A stretch of DNA of 64,000 nucleotides from Ligula intestinalis (taxonomy: Eukaryota > Platyhelminthes > Cestoda > Diphyllobothriidea > Diphyllobothriidae). Every line of letters starts with the position of its first letter. Within the stretch, counting starts at the first letter, position 1. The position numbers and the translations under genes are program-made. Under the pieces are notes generated by a model. That model was not told where the DNA came from and searched no databases. It was given only the letters and a program-made list of their open reading frames with translations. Location: NCBI GenBank assembly GCA_036362985.1, contig JAYGXS010000004.1:39283626-39347625 (forward strand), read 5' to 3'. Below, piece by piece: positions 1 to 13,400 of the stretch.

Positions 1-689
1 ACCATAAAGGTCACATGTCACATGGTCACATGTCACTATTTGATCGAAAAGATAGATCATTAGAATTTCGCCTAGAGGATAACGAACACACTTCAGAATG
101 CCGAACTCTTTCATTTTCACTTAGCTCATGTGTGACTCATTGAATCAGCTTCTTCGCCGTACCAACTGGTATCAGAGAGTTGGATATCGCTTAAATACTG
201 ACAGCAAGTACCACAGACGTTGGTTTTTTTTATCAACAATTGCTTTTTCAAGAGTGCATGGCCGATCTCTACCTTGTTTATCTTGCACATACGCGCGTGT
301 CCTTTTATGACAGGATACAAAGCTAGACTCGAGTGTTTTACTACATGGAGTTTGCTCCACTTAGAAAAAGGGTTCTCCACGTAAATAAGATGAAACAAGA
401 TGTAGGAAAGCAACTTATTTCAGTTGTGCAAGGCTGTGTGCTTTCGTGCCCTCAAATGCAGCAATAAAATCGACTGATAATCCTCTATTTTGGACTTCCT
501 GACAACTTTCTGTCCTTTTCGAATCCTGAATAACTTAAACAATTAGCCTTTACTAAGCACCTACGTTAACTTCTAAGCATATTTTAGAGTACTTTGATTA
601 TCTAGTTTTGCAATCGATTGGAAACACGGAAAATCATGAAATATTCACTAATATTTCAACGATGATCCAAAACCCATAGTACTCCAATG

Positions 690-850
690 TCAGAAATACC
701 TATAAAGGGATCTGACGAGAGGAATTTCCCTAAATTGACATCAAATTTGAGTCCCGGATGATCCACACCTGAGATTGGGTATGACTGGCTGATGACAGCT
801 TATAAACCAGAAATAGTCATTCTGGTCTCCGTTGTTTTTGTCGGTTCCAC
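690..850 (+). repeat. SINE-like dispersed repeat copy
   Basis: The stretch contains the series GGGTATGACTGGCTGATGAC, then ATTCTGGTCTCC and TTTTTGTCGG. The same series recurs at 6870-7035 in plus orientation and at 8555-8725 and 6540-6665 in minus orientation, so this is one copy of a dispersed family. The copy at 6870 has a tRNA-like head; here the head is eroded. Boundaries are approximate because copies were compared by eye. Confidence 0.55.
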
Positions 851-1004
851 TCCACCCTATTTTATTCCATGTTTTCCAAAAATATATTTGAAGTTATAAG
901 TGCAAGAAAAATCAATGAGAAAATGAAGACTACTTAGGTGGATATTTTTTACAAAATATACTTTTTGTAGGTTGTCGCAAAGAAACTTACTTAAAAGCTA
1001 ACAT

Positions 1005-1140
1005 CCAGACGTGACTTTCATATCTCCAGACTAGGCCATAAGATAATCAGTATTATAACCCTAATTTTCTAATTTAAAACACAATTCGGAATTTCGGTTG
1101 GCGTTCTATCAGATAGGGAATTGACTATATGATCACGGTA
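1005..1140 (+). repeat. Dispersed repeat, related to 63,540-63,670
   Basis: The run TATTATAACCCTAATTTTCT, followed by a TTTCGGTTGGCGTTC-like block and a GATAGGGAATTGAC-like block, is matched in the same order at 63,570-63,655. The two copies differ at many positions, which suggests an old repeat. No coding capacity was seen. It lies just downstream of the candidate exon at 1180-1428 on the minus strand. Confidence 0.4.
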
Positions 1141-1179
1141 ACGAAAAGGGCAAGCGAGCGCTCAGTGCCAGGAACTCAC

Positions 1180-1428
1180 TGCAGCATCGTCGGTGATAAC
1201 GGAAAGAATGGCCAATTGAACCTCGTGTGATTGACGGCCTGAATCAACGAAATCGCAGCAGCGAAGAGCAGCCTCATCTTGGAGTTGCTCGAATTTACGT
1301 CTCACGTCGTCCGGCTCCAGACGCTTTCGCATTAAACTAATTTCGACCAGAAGACTTGAGGTTCGAGCGGACTCTTTGGTGAGAAGACAGTGCAATTCTG
1401 CCAATTTGGTCTGTTCATCTGATTGGTT
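1180..1428 (-). CDS. Exon 9 of the minus-strand coiled-coil gene
   Basis: Exactly 249 nt (83 codons, phase 0 to 0). The acceptor is a T-rich tract ending TTTTTTAG before AACCAATCAG; the donor is GCA then GTGAGT, a near-consensus site. The peptide is rich in Leu, Glu, Arg and Lys (for example LAELHCLLTKESAR and KFEQLQDEAALRCC) and would form amphipathic helix. Reading on past the donor meets a stop after five codons, so the exon probably ends at the donor. A following exon must lie outside the window. Confidence 0.55.
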
Positions 1429-4400
1429 CTAAAAAATGAACAATTAATCATTTTTTATAAATAAAGATAAGTTACCACATCCGCCTATCGTTAAGTGAGC
1501 TGAAATAGCATAGTGGGCTGATTAGCTCCATTGAAGGATTCAGTTTAAGTCAGTATTCGATAGACTGACAGTCTCGGAAAAACCCTTGTTACAGGTGCTG
1601 TGGTAACACCCATCTCATCCACCCGACCTGCTGCTTAACTCCGACCTGAGTCGGTGGAACTGCGCTGAATGCAGCCGCACCTTACGGACTTGCTTAAACA
1701 CGACGTCTTGGCAATGACAATTTTCGCATTGGCAATAGCAGCAAATGTCTGTCTTCTGAACTCTGTCACTCTGACCTTTTATCTGGGAGTCTTCTCGCTG
1801 GTCCTACTTCATCAATTAGTGACCCCAACGTCATACGCACAGGCTCGTTTAATGCAGTTAAACTTCGTGATTAACAAAAATGTGAAAAAGTCTTATGGCC
1901 TCGCAACAGTGAATTTCTGTTTTCCTATTAAATGCCAGTTTTAAACAACTTCTGTTTATTAAAAATAACACTTAATACGAAATCTCCGTACACACACCGT
2001 GCCTAAAAAGGAAAAATGCGTGATATCCACCATCAGCTTACGGATAGCTCATCTATTCCTCCTCGCAAACTTTGCAACAAAGCGAAAGGATTGATGACAT
2101 CTGTGAAGAATTGTATGGCAGCTTTAGGGAGGCGTAGCCCTCAACTGCCCTGAAGCCGTGAGCTTTCACCACTTTGCATGTCGACGTGACAGTTAGACCG
2201 TCGATTTTGACTATGTTCACTGCGTGCTCCACAGCAGAGTGGTGCAGGGTCGGTGACTTGCGCTGGATTATAGTGAAAGACGAAATGCGCGGTATTAACC
2301 TCACTCCCTCTTTCATCATCCACCAGGGCACGGTGTCAAGACATTGTCAAGAAGACTAAAAGTGGAATCGGCCGTGAGGCCGCCTATCCAATGCGTGCCA
2401 CCATATCTGCCTAGGATCCTAGATATGTGGGAATGCCATAACCAGCACATTAAGAAAGAGCCATTGCAGCCTCGCTCTCATTCCGTCAGCCAGCCACTCC
2501 ACACAAGCATACATTGGACTGACAGCGCAATCCGCGCTACTCTTCAGTTGGCAACCTTCTAAGCTACGGCTTTTAGGGCTCCGTGATAGCTTCATGTGCG
2601 CCAGATTTTTTATAGTGAGAAGAATGCGCTGCGTCGTCGATCTCACTCTCTCCTCCACCTGTAACATCAAACCACCATCCAAATCGGTCAGTTTTCTGAT
2701 ATGGGATGGGCTGAGTGACTACCAACGCTTGCAAACCTGTCTGCGCGCGCCACACCACGACCTGATCCTCTTGGCCCATACGTAAACACCACGATTTACA
2801 CGACCCCAGGAATTAGAAGTATCCTTCGCCGCCTGACTCCCAGTCCACTCATCAGCCATTAAACACACAGCACCTTGGGCTGATGGTGCGTGTACTAAGT
2901 ACGTCAACTGACAGCCTTCTCGGTCACGGTAAACTGTGATGGTCTCAGACTCGTACCACACATTTAGTAGGAGCTGCATGCGGAAGTAATATTGACGTAA
3001 CAACAGAGTCACACGCAAGATTATTGTTGTCCATATTTCGCGCAGCGAACAGTGTAATCAGTCAGCTAAGACCTTTGCACGGTGAAGAACAGCCCTCATC
3101 GGGCGTACGAGGAATTATTTATTAGTAGCAGATATACGTACACTGATCTGTCAGAGGATCCACTCGTCCGTCCATATTGCCATTAGAGCTCTCTCTCGAG
3201 CATCCACCGCGAGGCGGCTAGGATATAGACAGAAGGAAATTACCAGCAAAGACATAGGACGCTAGGAAGGCCTTTTCTGCTACTTTTCCCTTCAAAGTAT
3301 GGACCTCCCTTCACGTGCTGTCCCTTAGATTATACGGACTTGCCTGACGCGTTTTCAGTCTTTGAAGTATTTTTTTTTTAATCCTAAACTTATGCTGTTA
3401 AGTGCCTCCCACAACTTTTGAATCAAACTTTTCTACCATCTGTAAATGTGTTCCTTTTAGGTTTTCCTTTATTCTTAGAAGTAAAAGTAAGTTTCTGGGG
3501 GTAAGGTCGGGCAAACAAGGGTGGGAAGAGACCATTTTCACGCTGTTTTCGTCCAAACCTGGTTCATTTAAGAACGCCATGTGGGTGGGCACGTTGCCAT
3601 GCTGAAACAACCAAGCCCTAATCACCATAATTAAGGACTTTTTTCTCGCAGCCTCACACGATCACGTAAGCAGTTTCAGATAGAAATGTTGGTTCACCGT
3701 GATGTCATAAGGAACAAACTGAACATGAACGACTCCTATGATGTCGGAAAATAAATCATCCTGGGCGCGTTGCTCCTTAAAGTTGGTTACCACAAAATCG
3801 CCGCGACCGTCAGAGGATCAGGGGGTAATAAAACAGTCACTCTGTCCGCTGCGATGGTTTTTTATGGAAGCTACTTGGCTAACTGCTCAGGAAAAGTGTC
3901 TAGTAAACGGACCTAACGAGAAAGAGACCAGCACTGCCAATCCACTTGCCTGTAGAAAATAATTCTCGATTTTGGTGTTACCTCGTATTTTTCATCTGCG
4001 GTTTTGCCACCACATCAAAGATATCTGTGTGGTTGTAGCTTGTGCTCCCTGTCACTGTTCTTGTGTGGGGATTGACATAGTAGAGAAGCACATGCCTCTT
4101 GGACCTCCCTGGATTCGGCTTCGCATTATGTGGTAATGCTGTCATGTAGACAGCAGATAGCCCGTAAATTTACTGAATTTTATGTCAGTGGCCACCTCTC
4201 CTGGGGCTACCTAATTGTGTGGTTGTCACCTTGGCCTACCATCTGGACTGCATGGACAGTGAGCACTTAACTCGCCCAGACGGTATGGGCTGCCACGGTG
4301 ACCTTGGATCCAAACTTCACTACATCAATTGATGCCCCCGTATAGTCGTATGGTTAGATTCTCTAGACAAGTCGTGTTCTCCTTAACGAAATTATCACGG

Positions 4401-7400
4401 AGTAACTTCTCTCCATCACAAAATTAAGTCCTCATTAAAAGGCTTTGGTTAAAAGCATAACGGCCAGAGCGAAGAAGGAAGGTGTCCAGAGCGACTGCAG
4501 CCTCTGTCTTACTTCTCATTGTCAGTTTTCTGCGGTTACTGGTTAACATTCTTCTCGTGGACTCGTAATTATTCGCTTAAATCCAAGGCTTATCACCGGA
4601 ATTCAACACTTTTGTACTCTAGAAAGTCAAGTGTGCAGGGTTTTGCTATTTAATATGCTTTCACAGTTTTTTTTCTCCTCAGCAGAATTCATAGTTATCT
4701 TCTAAACGTTGAGACGAAAGGCACATGCAATACTTTACGTAATTTAAGCTCCAGAAACCGAAAGTTGGTCCACTGACCAACATGGAGAGCGACTACCTAC
4801 TCTGATGACTCAATATCAGTTTGCCGATTTGGCCTATATTGACGTGATAAAAATTGTAGGGACTGGGTAGTAGTCAGTTTGTCGTTGCACCTCCCTTAAG
4901 CAGTACTTATTCGCTGAAGTCTCGCTAAATTTACAAGTATTAGCCGAAAATGACGATAAAAATACATTTAAATTTGGAGACGATAAAAATTGTGGAATTT
5001 TACTGGACGAGACAGTATGTAGCAGTCAATGCCTAGGCTTGCCGCTGTCACGTTCTTTTGTCTGTCAAACGATCCTGCTCGAGGCAGTCCACGCTCCGTG
5101 GTCACAACGACCATTTTCCTGATAAGGTAATTACTTATTTCTTTTACCAACTCGATCGAAAACTCGATCACTCTCCCAGCAATTGAGTTGTCTTCTTCTC
5201 AATTACTTCCTGGGGCTCGTATGTTCACTTGTATTGGCTATCTATGCCCCCTTCTGTGACTTGACCGCTTCTTTTAGGGAACGTGAGCAACCTTTGTTCG
5301 AAGGCTCGCACGCAGCGTGTGTTGGCTATTCGGGTCGTCTGAATTTTAAGTATTACTCCATGCATAGCTCGTATCTTATTCTGATATTGTTGTTTTCAGC
5401 CTAAAGCTCCTACTCGAAGCAGTCCATTCGCGTGATCGCCAGCGCTAATATTCACTTGTGCTCACTTTGACAGTTACTTCTCTTGGGGTGCGTCCGCGTC
5501 TCAAGCAAAATCACTTCTTCCTATAGGAAGCGACTGACAAATCTGTTCACCCTCCCTTAAGAGTAACTTACTGAACACTATTTGATTCAGAGATTGTCAG
5601 TAGGCCATACACACTCGCAATAGCTGTTACCAGCGTCAAGAATATGAGTAAAGCTTAAATGCAGCGATAGCGAGGGTGCCTGCTAGGCAGACACATAATA
5701 AACATGCAGGTACCAGCGATTCCTCCCAAGCCGCAAGACACGTGATGCCTGAGGGCGGCGGCAACAGATCACGTATTCAGATATTGTAAGGCTTAATTAA
5801 AGGGCTGTGAAAAAAGGTGTGCTCGCTTATACCTCTCCAGATTATTGACCTGAGAACTGCACTTTAACCATTGTCCCCCAAATAATGTGATGGAATACTT
5901 CGAAATGCTACGCAATTAGAGGGCCCAAAAGGCACTCCGTCATCTTTTAAAACCAAAAAGCTAAAAGAAAATTCTCAAGGATTCAATTCTTTTCAAAATT
6001 TGAGTAATGACAATGTGATAGGCCTTAACAAAAACCTAAAAAAATAAAGACCGTTTTCAGGAAATACAAAAGCCCCTTTTCTTGCAAGAAATCAGGGACA
6101 TTTGAAACGGTACAGTTCGCCCATATTTCAAGGGCGTGTTGATTCTCCGAAGTTTATTTAATCTAAACTTTTTCGGGCAATAACCACCGTCTCCACTTGA
6201 GGCTTTATTTGAATAATTTATATTTTGGAGACTAGCCGCGTCCCTAATACATACTAAGAACCTCTTCTCTTACGTAAAAAGTAAGCCCCATAATTCGAGA
6301 ATGGCATTTATTTTTTTCCTAAAATAGACTATGTGCGTTAAAAAAATCATTTTTCAGCATTTCCATAAGGATCTCACTCCTAGTTCACTAATTCCCATGC
6401 CAGCACAATAAGTCGGGAAGCAATACAAACGCTTTATTTTTATTTGTTGATAAATGCATGCCGATCGCTGAGGGAATTCACTCTTCCTTTTCCGCCTTCG
6501 AGCTCATTCTCGAGCCCTGCCATCAGCCGCACAGGGCTAGTATTCTAGGCAAATTAACATTCCCGGCAAAGACAAGAGACACTGGAATGGCCGTTTCTGA
6601 CTCATTAGCCGCCTTTGTCAAATTATACTCAACTTCAGGTAGAACAACACCTGTCGCCAACTCATGACGGCTAAGAAGTCAGAGTAAGCCATTCTAGTCT
6701 CCCTTGTCTTTGTCAGCAATGTTCATCTGTCTGCAATACTAGCTGCTGTGTAGCTGCTAGTGGAACTTGAAGGTGAGCCCCAAAGCATAACGGGAGGAGT
6801 GAGTTCCGTTAGCAATCGATGAGCGTTTTTTAACGAACTTCAATATTTCTGATTGACACTGGCAAGACAATGAGCCTCGGGCTCAAGGGTAAAGCGCTGG
6901 ACTCCTGATCAACGAGTCGGGGAGTTGAACCTCGGATGGTGCACCATCTGGGGTTGGATATAACTGGCTGACTACAGTTAATTTGCCAGAAAATATCATT
7001 CCGGTCTCCTTTTGTCTTTGCCGGGAATATTCGACTGCTTGATTTTCGCATTTTTAATTCAATATTCTCAATTTTTTCTGATTGCTTCCTTAGATATCTG
7101 AATTACAGTCCACTAAGTTACGTGAAATGTACATAAGTTCAGTTTTCTGTTCTCCAAGAGAATTGTAAGTTCCCTAAACATAACGTTGGGATTTATAGCT
7201 TTTTTGAGTTTCGGACAATGCTTTGAACAAAGTTTATGAGTTTCTTTTAATGTTTGGGATTCTTGGAATGCACCATGCACTACGGCGGATACTGTGGGTT
7301 AGTGCATGTGCAATAAGTCTACTACGTTAAACCGTCTAACCTTATCTGGTCTACTGATTTAGGGATAGGAATAATTGCGCTTGCTAAAAATTACGGCGAG

Positions 7401-10400
7401 TTCTCTGCCTACACTGACGAGACCGTCATCCTACCTTCATTTTATAGGTGGCGTCAACTTAAACGTCATTCGTAATTCTCGGTGTTGCTCAGACGCTGAT
7501 TGGTGCAAACGCAACGAAGGCTAGGCACAGTTTGGTTTTGTGCAAATCAATTGCGCTAATTTAGGTGCAGTTGATTTGTGAGTTGCTGAGAGCGTGTGAG
7601 GCAACAGGTACTCCGAATTTTGTTCAATTTGGATACTTAACAAAAAGGATTCTTCATATTTATCTCATTGTTAATGTTGAAACCTAATAGGTTACGAGTA
7701 GTTCGGTAGGCAAAACAAAGTGAGCCAGCTTTAAATCAATTGCGCAACATGTCGACGACGCACGGGCGCATACTGGTGTGGAGCCTGCTTAACTCAGCGA
7801 CCTTGACTAATAGGTCTTACGCTACTTTTTTGTGAATCAATGACATCGTTTGCCTCTCCCATTGAGGCCTTCATAAGTCACTCAAACCGGAAACTTATTT
7901 GTGGGGCTATTCCCAAGTCTCGAATTTTCCAGGCTCCATTTGCATGGAGGAAATGCTTTTTAACTTTCCTATTCAAAAAATAATATCAACGGAGGACAGA
8001 GTTAACTTCATCACCTAGTTTTTTGAACTCTCAAAACCAAGATCTACGTGGAGTTGACAGGAACGTGTGGTTTTTTTGCCGTCTCAGAGTCCTTTTTTCG
8101 CCGAACATAGTGCCAGGAATGCAACATAAAGCACAGTTCACAAAAAAAGGAACGGCAATAGAGTACTACTTACCACTGCGTCTTTTGTAGGCCTCGCTTC
8201 TCGCGCCCTCTCTAACAGGCCCTCCTTGAGCCTTTTAATAACAAGATAAAAACGGAATAAGTAATATTGTTTCAAAGGAATGATTAAGTGCATCATTTAG
8301 GTTAACAAGCAGGCAGTTAAGAATGTATCACCTCTGTTAAGTAATCATGCAGACGGATGCTAGGTCGAAAGGATTTTAGATAAAGAGCTAACGTACGCAG
8401 GTGGCACATGGCTATCTATGCTGGCTGGACAGCCGAGACAGGCATTCCGTCCTGCAATTGGACTAGACCGGTGAACCACACTCCAATGCTACTTAGTGTA
8501 GTTTGATGCGGGCATCTTCCGCAATCAATGACGAAGGTGCTCTCAATAACTAATGGAACTCGAACTCAAACGCCGGTTCCTGGTGGGTCGGAAGATGGTG
8601 TATGCATATAGCACTGGCAGCAAATCCAAGGAGCTAGAATGGCCATTTCTAGCTTATAATCAGTCACCAGCTAGTCATACTCAACCCCGAGTAGTGCAGC
8701 ATCAAAAGCTCGAAGCTGCAAACTTTTTATCAGAAGTCTTAAGCTATAACCTTTGAGCCACGAATTCATAGTCTGGTCGGTTTAGATCGGGTGATATTGG
8801 CGCTCGTTGATAAACGTTAACAGATGGCTGTCGGAACTCACTCGTATCGCTCTATCTTAGGCCTCATTCTTGGGCCCCGCAAGCACCTACACAGCTGGTG
8901 TATGGCTGCCTGGCAATGACAATCGACCCAGAAAATTGTCACTCAGCCTCCTCCCTCTTCTCACTTAAAGCGCAGATCGTCTGTTAAAACTGAACACATT
9001 TATGGCACTCATATTATACTGAAGTATCCAAATGTCTCCCAGTTGTTTGGAAATTATCACGGTCGCTACAATGTTTCAATCCTTCCCGCTCATAAGCAAA
9101 ATCTTTATTGCAAAGACCACTCAGATTAGAGACGAGGGTTTGGTCGTAGTTGAGAAATGATACTACAGTTTGGACTGAAAGAAAACGATTGATATAAAAT
9201 ATGGAAAATAAAACTGAAAGTTTTGATTTTCTTTTTAACACCAGACATGCTTGGAAGTGTACGATTAACTAGAACAAAGGCAGCGAGAAAACCAATAAAA
9301 AATGCAACACTCCTTGGTGAAACAAGTTTAACCCGAACGAAAGAAACGAAGTCGAAAAAGAAATTTTCAGGCACTATCAGAGTGGAGTGGAAGTCGAAAC
9401 TCCGGGATGAGGGGACAGGGAGGAAGAAAAAAATTGTAGGATCAGGAAAAGAAGTAGGCCCTTTCAGAAAGAGAGAGAGAGAACACTTCTATTTTAATAT
9501 AAGCAACATTTTTAGCAGAAATTCTCCTCTCAACGCAGTCGAGAAGGACGGAATCTTGAAAGACTTTATTAAAACAGGGTAGATCCTCTCACTTCGGAGA
9601 AGTATCCAAACATTTTTTTTAAATATGGTTCTCTCTATCTTGAGGTCATTGTAAATTAAAATCGAACTCCAATGCTGCAATATGCATGGACTGAAACCTA
9701 GGACTAATTACATTTTTCTCTGATTCGAGCTGTACTTTTGGAGTCAACACCACATAATCACTACAAAAAACGGGAAACCGCGTGACGTGATCAAAATATT
9801 AGTGTTAAGTTAGTTCGATTTTTCCACCTTCGCGGAACCATCTATGCTGTTTTCGTTATTATTACTCGATGGACTTAAAATCATTAGATCATTTCGACTG
9901 AGTTTCGAACTACAAAGGGATGCAGATCATACTAGTAGGAAATTTATTCATGCTAAGTTTTGAAAATCCAGAACTTTTAAGGGCGCCCGTCTTCCACCGC
10001 TTGTCAGCGAGGAACAGTTTGAAAATATTATATCTTTATAGCTCTTTCATAAGGAATTGCGCATTTTTTTCAAAAAGTCGTAGTATAAAAGACGGGAAAA
10101 CCCAATTTCAAAAGAGTGATGCCCTTTATTCTAAAACAAAACCCGCATTTTCGTCTTTTCTTAAGGTTTACAAAAGTATTGTTTGGAAGCCATCAGCCGA
10201 GGTGCCGTCTCTTCGGGGTTATCCTGTCTTTGCTCAGCAAATCCTACCTTCGACCACTGTTTGTGATAAAAAAAAAACAGAAGTGGGCACGGAGCGTGGC
10301 TGGCTTTCAAACGGCTTGTATCAGCTGGGTCGGAGAAACCTGATGTGTCCGATAGGTAGTTGATTGTTTGTGACCTCCGTTAGGTATTCGCAGTTCCTTT

Positions 10401-13400
10401 GTTTGTGGAAGCTAATGAGTCCGTGTGCGTCTATTCCTGCACACAAAACCCCACCCCACTCCTTTCGCATGTAGCCCCTACTAAATGTGTGGTACGAGTC
10501 TGAGACTATCACAGTTTACCGTGACCGAGAAGGCTGTCAGTTGACGTACTTAGTACACGCACCATCAGCCCAAGGTGCTGTGTGTTTAATGGCTGATGAG
10601 TGGACTGGGAGTCAGGCGGCGAAGGCTACTTCTAATTCCTGGGGTCGTGTAAATCGTGGTGTTTACGTATGGGCCAAGAGGATCAGGTCGTGGTGTGGCG
10701 CGCGCAGACAGGTTTGCCAGCGCTGGTAGTCACTCAGCCCATCCCATATCAGAAAACTGACCGATTTGGATGGTGGTTTGATGCTACAGGTGGAGGAGAG
10801 AGTGAGATCGACGACGCAGCGCATTCTTCTCACTCTAAACAATCTGGCACACATGAAGCTATCACTTAGCCCTAAAAGCCGTAGCTTAGAAGGTTGCCAA
10901 CTGACGAGTAACGCGGATTGCGCTGTCAGTCCAATGTATGCTTTTGTGGAGTGGCTGACTGACGGACTGAGAGCGAGGCTGCAATGGCTCCTTCTTAATG
11001 TGACCTTTATGCTATTTCTGCTCAGCTGGGATCCGAGCCAAGTTTGACGGCACGCGTAGGGGCAGCTTCGGCCGCGCCAGCCACCTGCGTCCGAGTCCGC
11101 TTCCGGTCTTTTTGACTCTGTCTTGGCATCGGGGCATGTTGGTGAGGAAAGAGAGTGTGTACTAGATACCGCGAAATCTACTATTACTTCAAACTAATTC
11201 ACGCGCAAGTAACTGTCCCTGCAGCACCCTGTTTTTAAGCATGCGATGAATATCATCAAAATCTATGGTCAAACTTTCGGGCATATAACACGCGTCTGTG
11301 CCCTTCTCCGGTATTCTTGACTCCGAAATGACACTGAGCTTATAATGGGGCCAGCGACGGAAATCTTTGTTTCCGAGGGTTGAACCTGTTTTATAGAATA
11401 CTGCGACAGGTATAAACCTACCTAGCTTTACTCAACCTGCAGATACCTGGTTAAATCAATACGAACGTGTTTCCAGAATGTTAAATTTTTTAAATCCCAA
11501 GCGTTTCACTTCGTTTAGTACGCATTGTAAAGAACACTAAATTTCGCATACAATATGTGCAAAACCTAAGTGTTTTCATCATCTTTACTTCAAAATAAGG
11601 CTTATATTACGTCGGAATCACACAAACAGATGGAGAATATTTACACTGTTTAGGTAGTCAGTGCTTCGCGAGCGGATGGAGTGATGCTTCAACTGAAATC
11701 AACACATCAAGAATCGTCTTGGAAGTATCTTCCCTACAAAGCGTCTTTATAACCCACCTACTAAAAAAGTTTGCCCTTACAGCTGGCCACGCGGCAGATG
11801 CGCTGGACAAAGGCAGAGCGCGGCAGGTGTTGTTGGAAATGCACACATCATAACGAGTGGCACACTCAGGTGCAGGCCCACACAGCAGTAACCACTTGCG
11901 TCTGATTCCGTTTGCGGTCTGCTTTATTCTCTTTTGACACCGGTTGGTGAACCCAGAGTACGGTAGATGTCACGCAAAGCTAATATCACTATGCACTAAT
12001 TCACACACAAATCGCCGTCTCTGAGCGCACATATGGGACACACGTTGGACTATATTGAAAACGCCGATCGAGCTGTAAGTCAGTAACTGCGTCGAAAGTT
12101 AACGATTTATGTGAACAACCCTTTGTATTTGATATCGCAAGCATAAGACAGAGCACACTGTCAATTTGTGTTTGTGCCGGAAAATACGCAATAATTGCCG
12201 TTTAATGATGCGCACATTGACGCTAGCGCACAGCAGTTCTCTCTAAGGTCGCTATGGGACAGGTTAAGAAGTTTGCCTAAAGGCGGCTTTGAAATAGAAA
12301 CATTGTTAGCAAGTGAACTCTCGATTAAAAGGTTATTTGCATGCACATGAGTACCAATTAGCGTCAAGGACACCTTCTTGGGGGTGCAGCGGTATGTAAA
12401 TTAATTCAGTGGCAGAGAGAAATCAGTGACTGCTTGATTATTTACTGCAATGGCGATCTCTTTTACAAAATGTTCACGCTTGTTTTAATGTTGAGTTTCT
12501 TTGGGTCTCAATGTAAGGATTTTGAGTTGTAAAAACTGGTAATGTGTGGGATAGTGTTGTCCGATGTCTATGTGTCTTGTTTTCCAGTTTTGAAAATGCA
12601 CTTGAAGCCTAGATAGAACACATGCGTATTTGACTGCACGAGACACACAATGACCACAGGTTGGGAAAAATATGGGTCGAAGGAGTTTTAGTTCTCTCCG
12701 GTAATAATAGCTGGTGAAATAACGGAATTAAAGACAGAACCTAACCTGATAGTTAAGACAATTTAGTTAATCTTAAGGAAGAACTAAAGTTGGAAGGGTA
12801 AAAACAAAGATCCGTAGAAAAAGCTTCAACCAAAGCCTGGTCTGAGTTGGAGCTCAGGGGCTTACGTCAGCTAATATCTTCCTCGTCTTAACTCACCATC
12901 ATCAGGATCATTGACAATTTTGCTTGGCATAGTTTGCAAGAGGGGGTGGTTAAAATTTACTTTAAATTGTAAAGGGAGCATCATTCAAAAACTAATAGGC
13001 CTACTCTTTGGTGCGTTCGAGTTGAATTTCTAAATCCTGTCGTTCGTACTGCAGTGTTTCGAACAAAGCGCGCAGTCTAGTTAGTTCTTGATGGAGTTCA
13101 ACAGCTTTGAGAGCCGACGGCGATTGACCATCCGACTGTTCTTCAGTACGGGCATCTTGAGTAAAGTGTCTTGGGGAGATTAGGTGTGTCGGGGACTCGG
13201 TTGGACAAGAAATTGATGACATGCTGGCAGGGTCCACGGAATTACAGCCAGCAAATCCAGAGTCCTTTTCAAGTGGGTAAAAATTAAAAGTGCGGGTTAG
13301 ATGCGTATAAATTCACGACTCATAAAGGAAACCTTGGCTTAACGTAGTGACCTATAGCAATGTATAAAGAAAGATAAGGCGGTCTCAATGGTCTTTTGAG

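Noticed and set aside
6870..6945. tRNA-like segment as a true tRNA gene
   Set aside because: Box-like motifs are present but the acceptor and T stems do not pair, and the segment continues into a dispersed repeat body.
9223..9582. 119-codon plus-strand frame
   Set aside because: Lys/Arg/Glu-rich due to purine-rich DNA, antisense inside a predicted intron, with no gene signals or domain.
9920..10363. 147-codon plus-strand frame, one of the longest in the left half
   Set aside because: No domain, composition follows local AT bias, and a second frame overlaps it; most likely chance.
10487..10729. 80-codon frame conserved in both copies of the inverted repeat as a possible gene
   Set aside because: Nearly all the DNA is conserved, the opposite strand is open in both copies as well, and the peptide has no known features.
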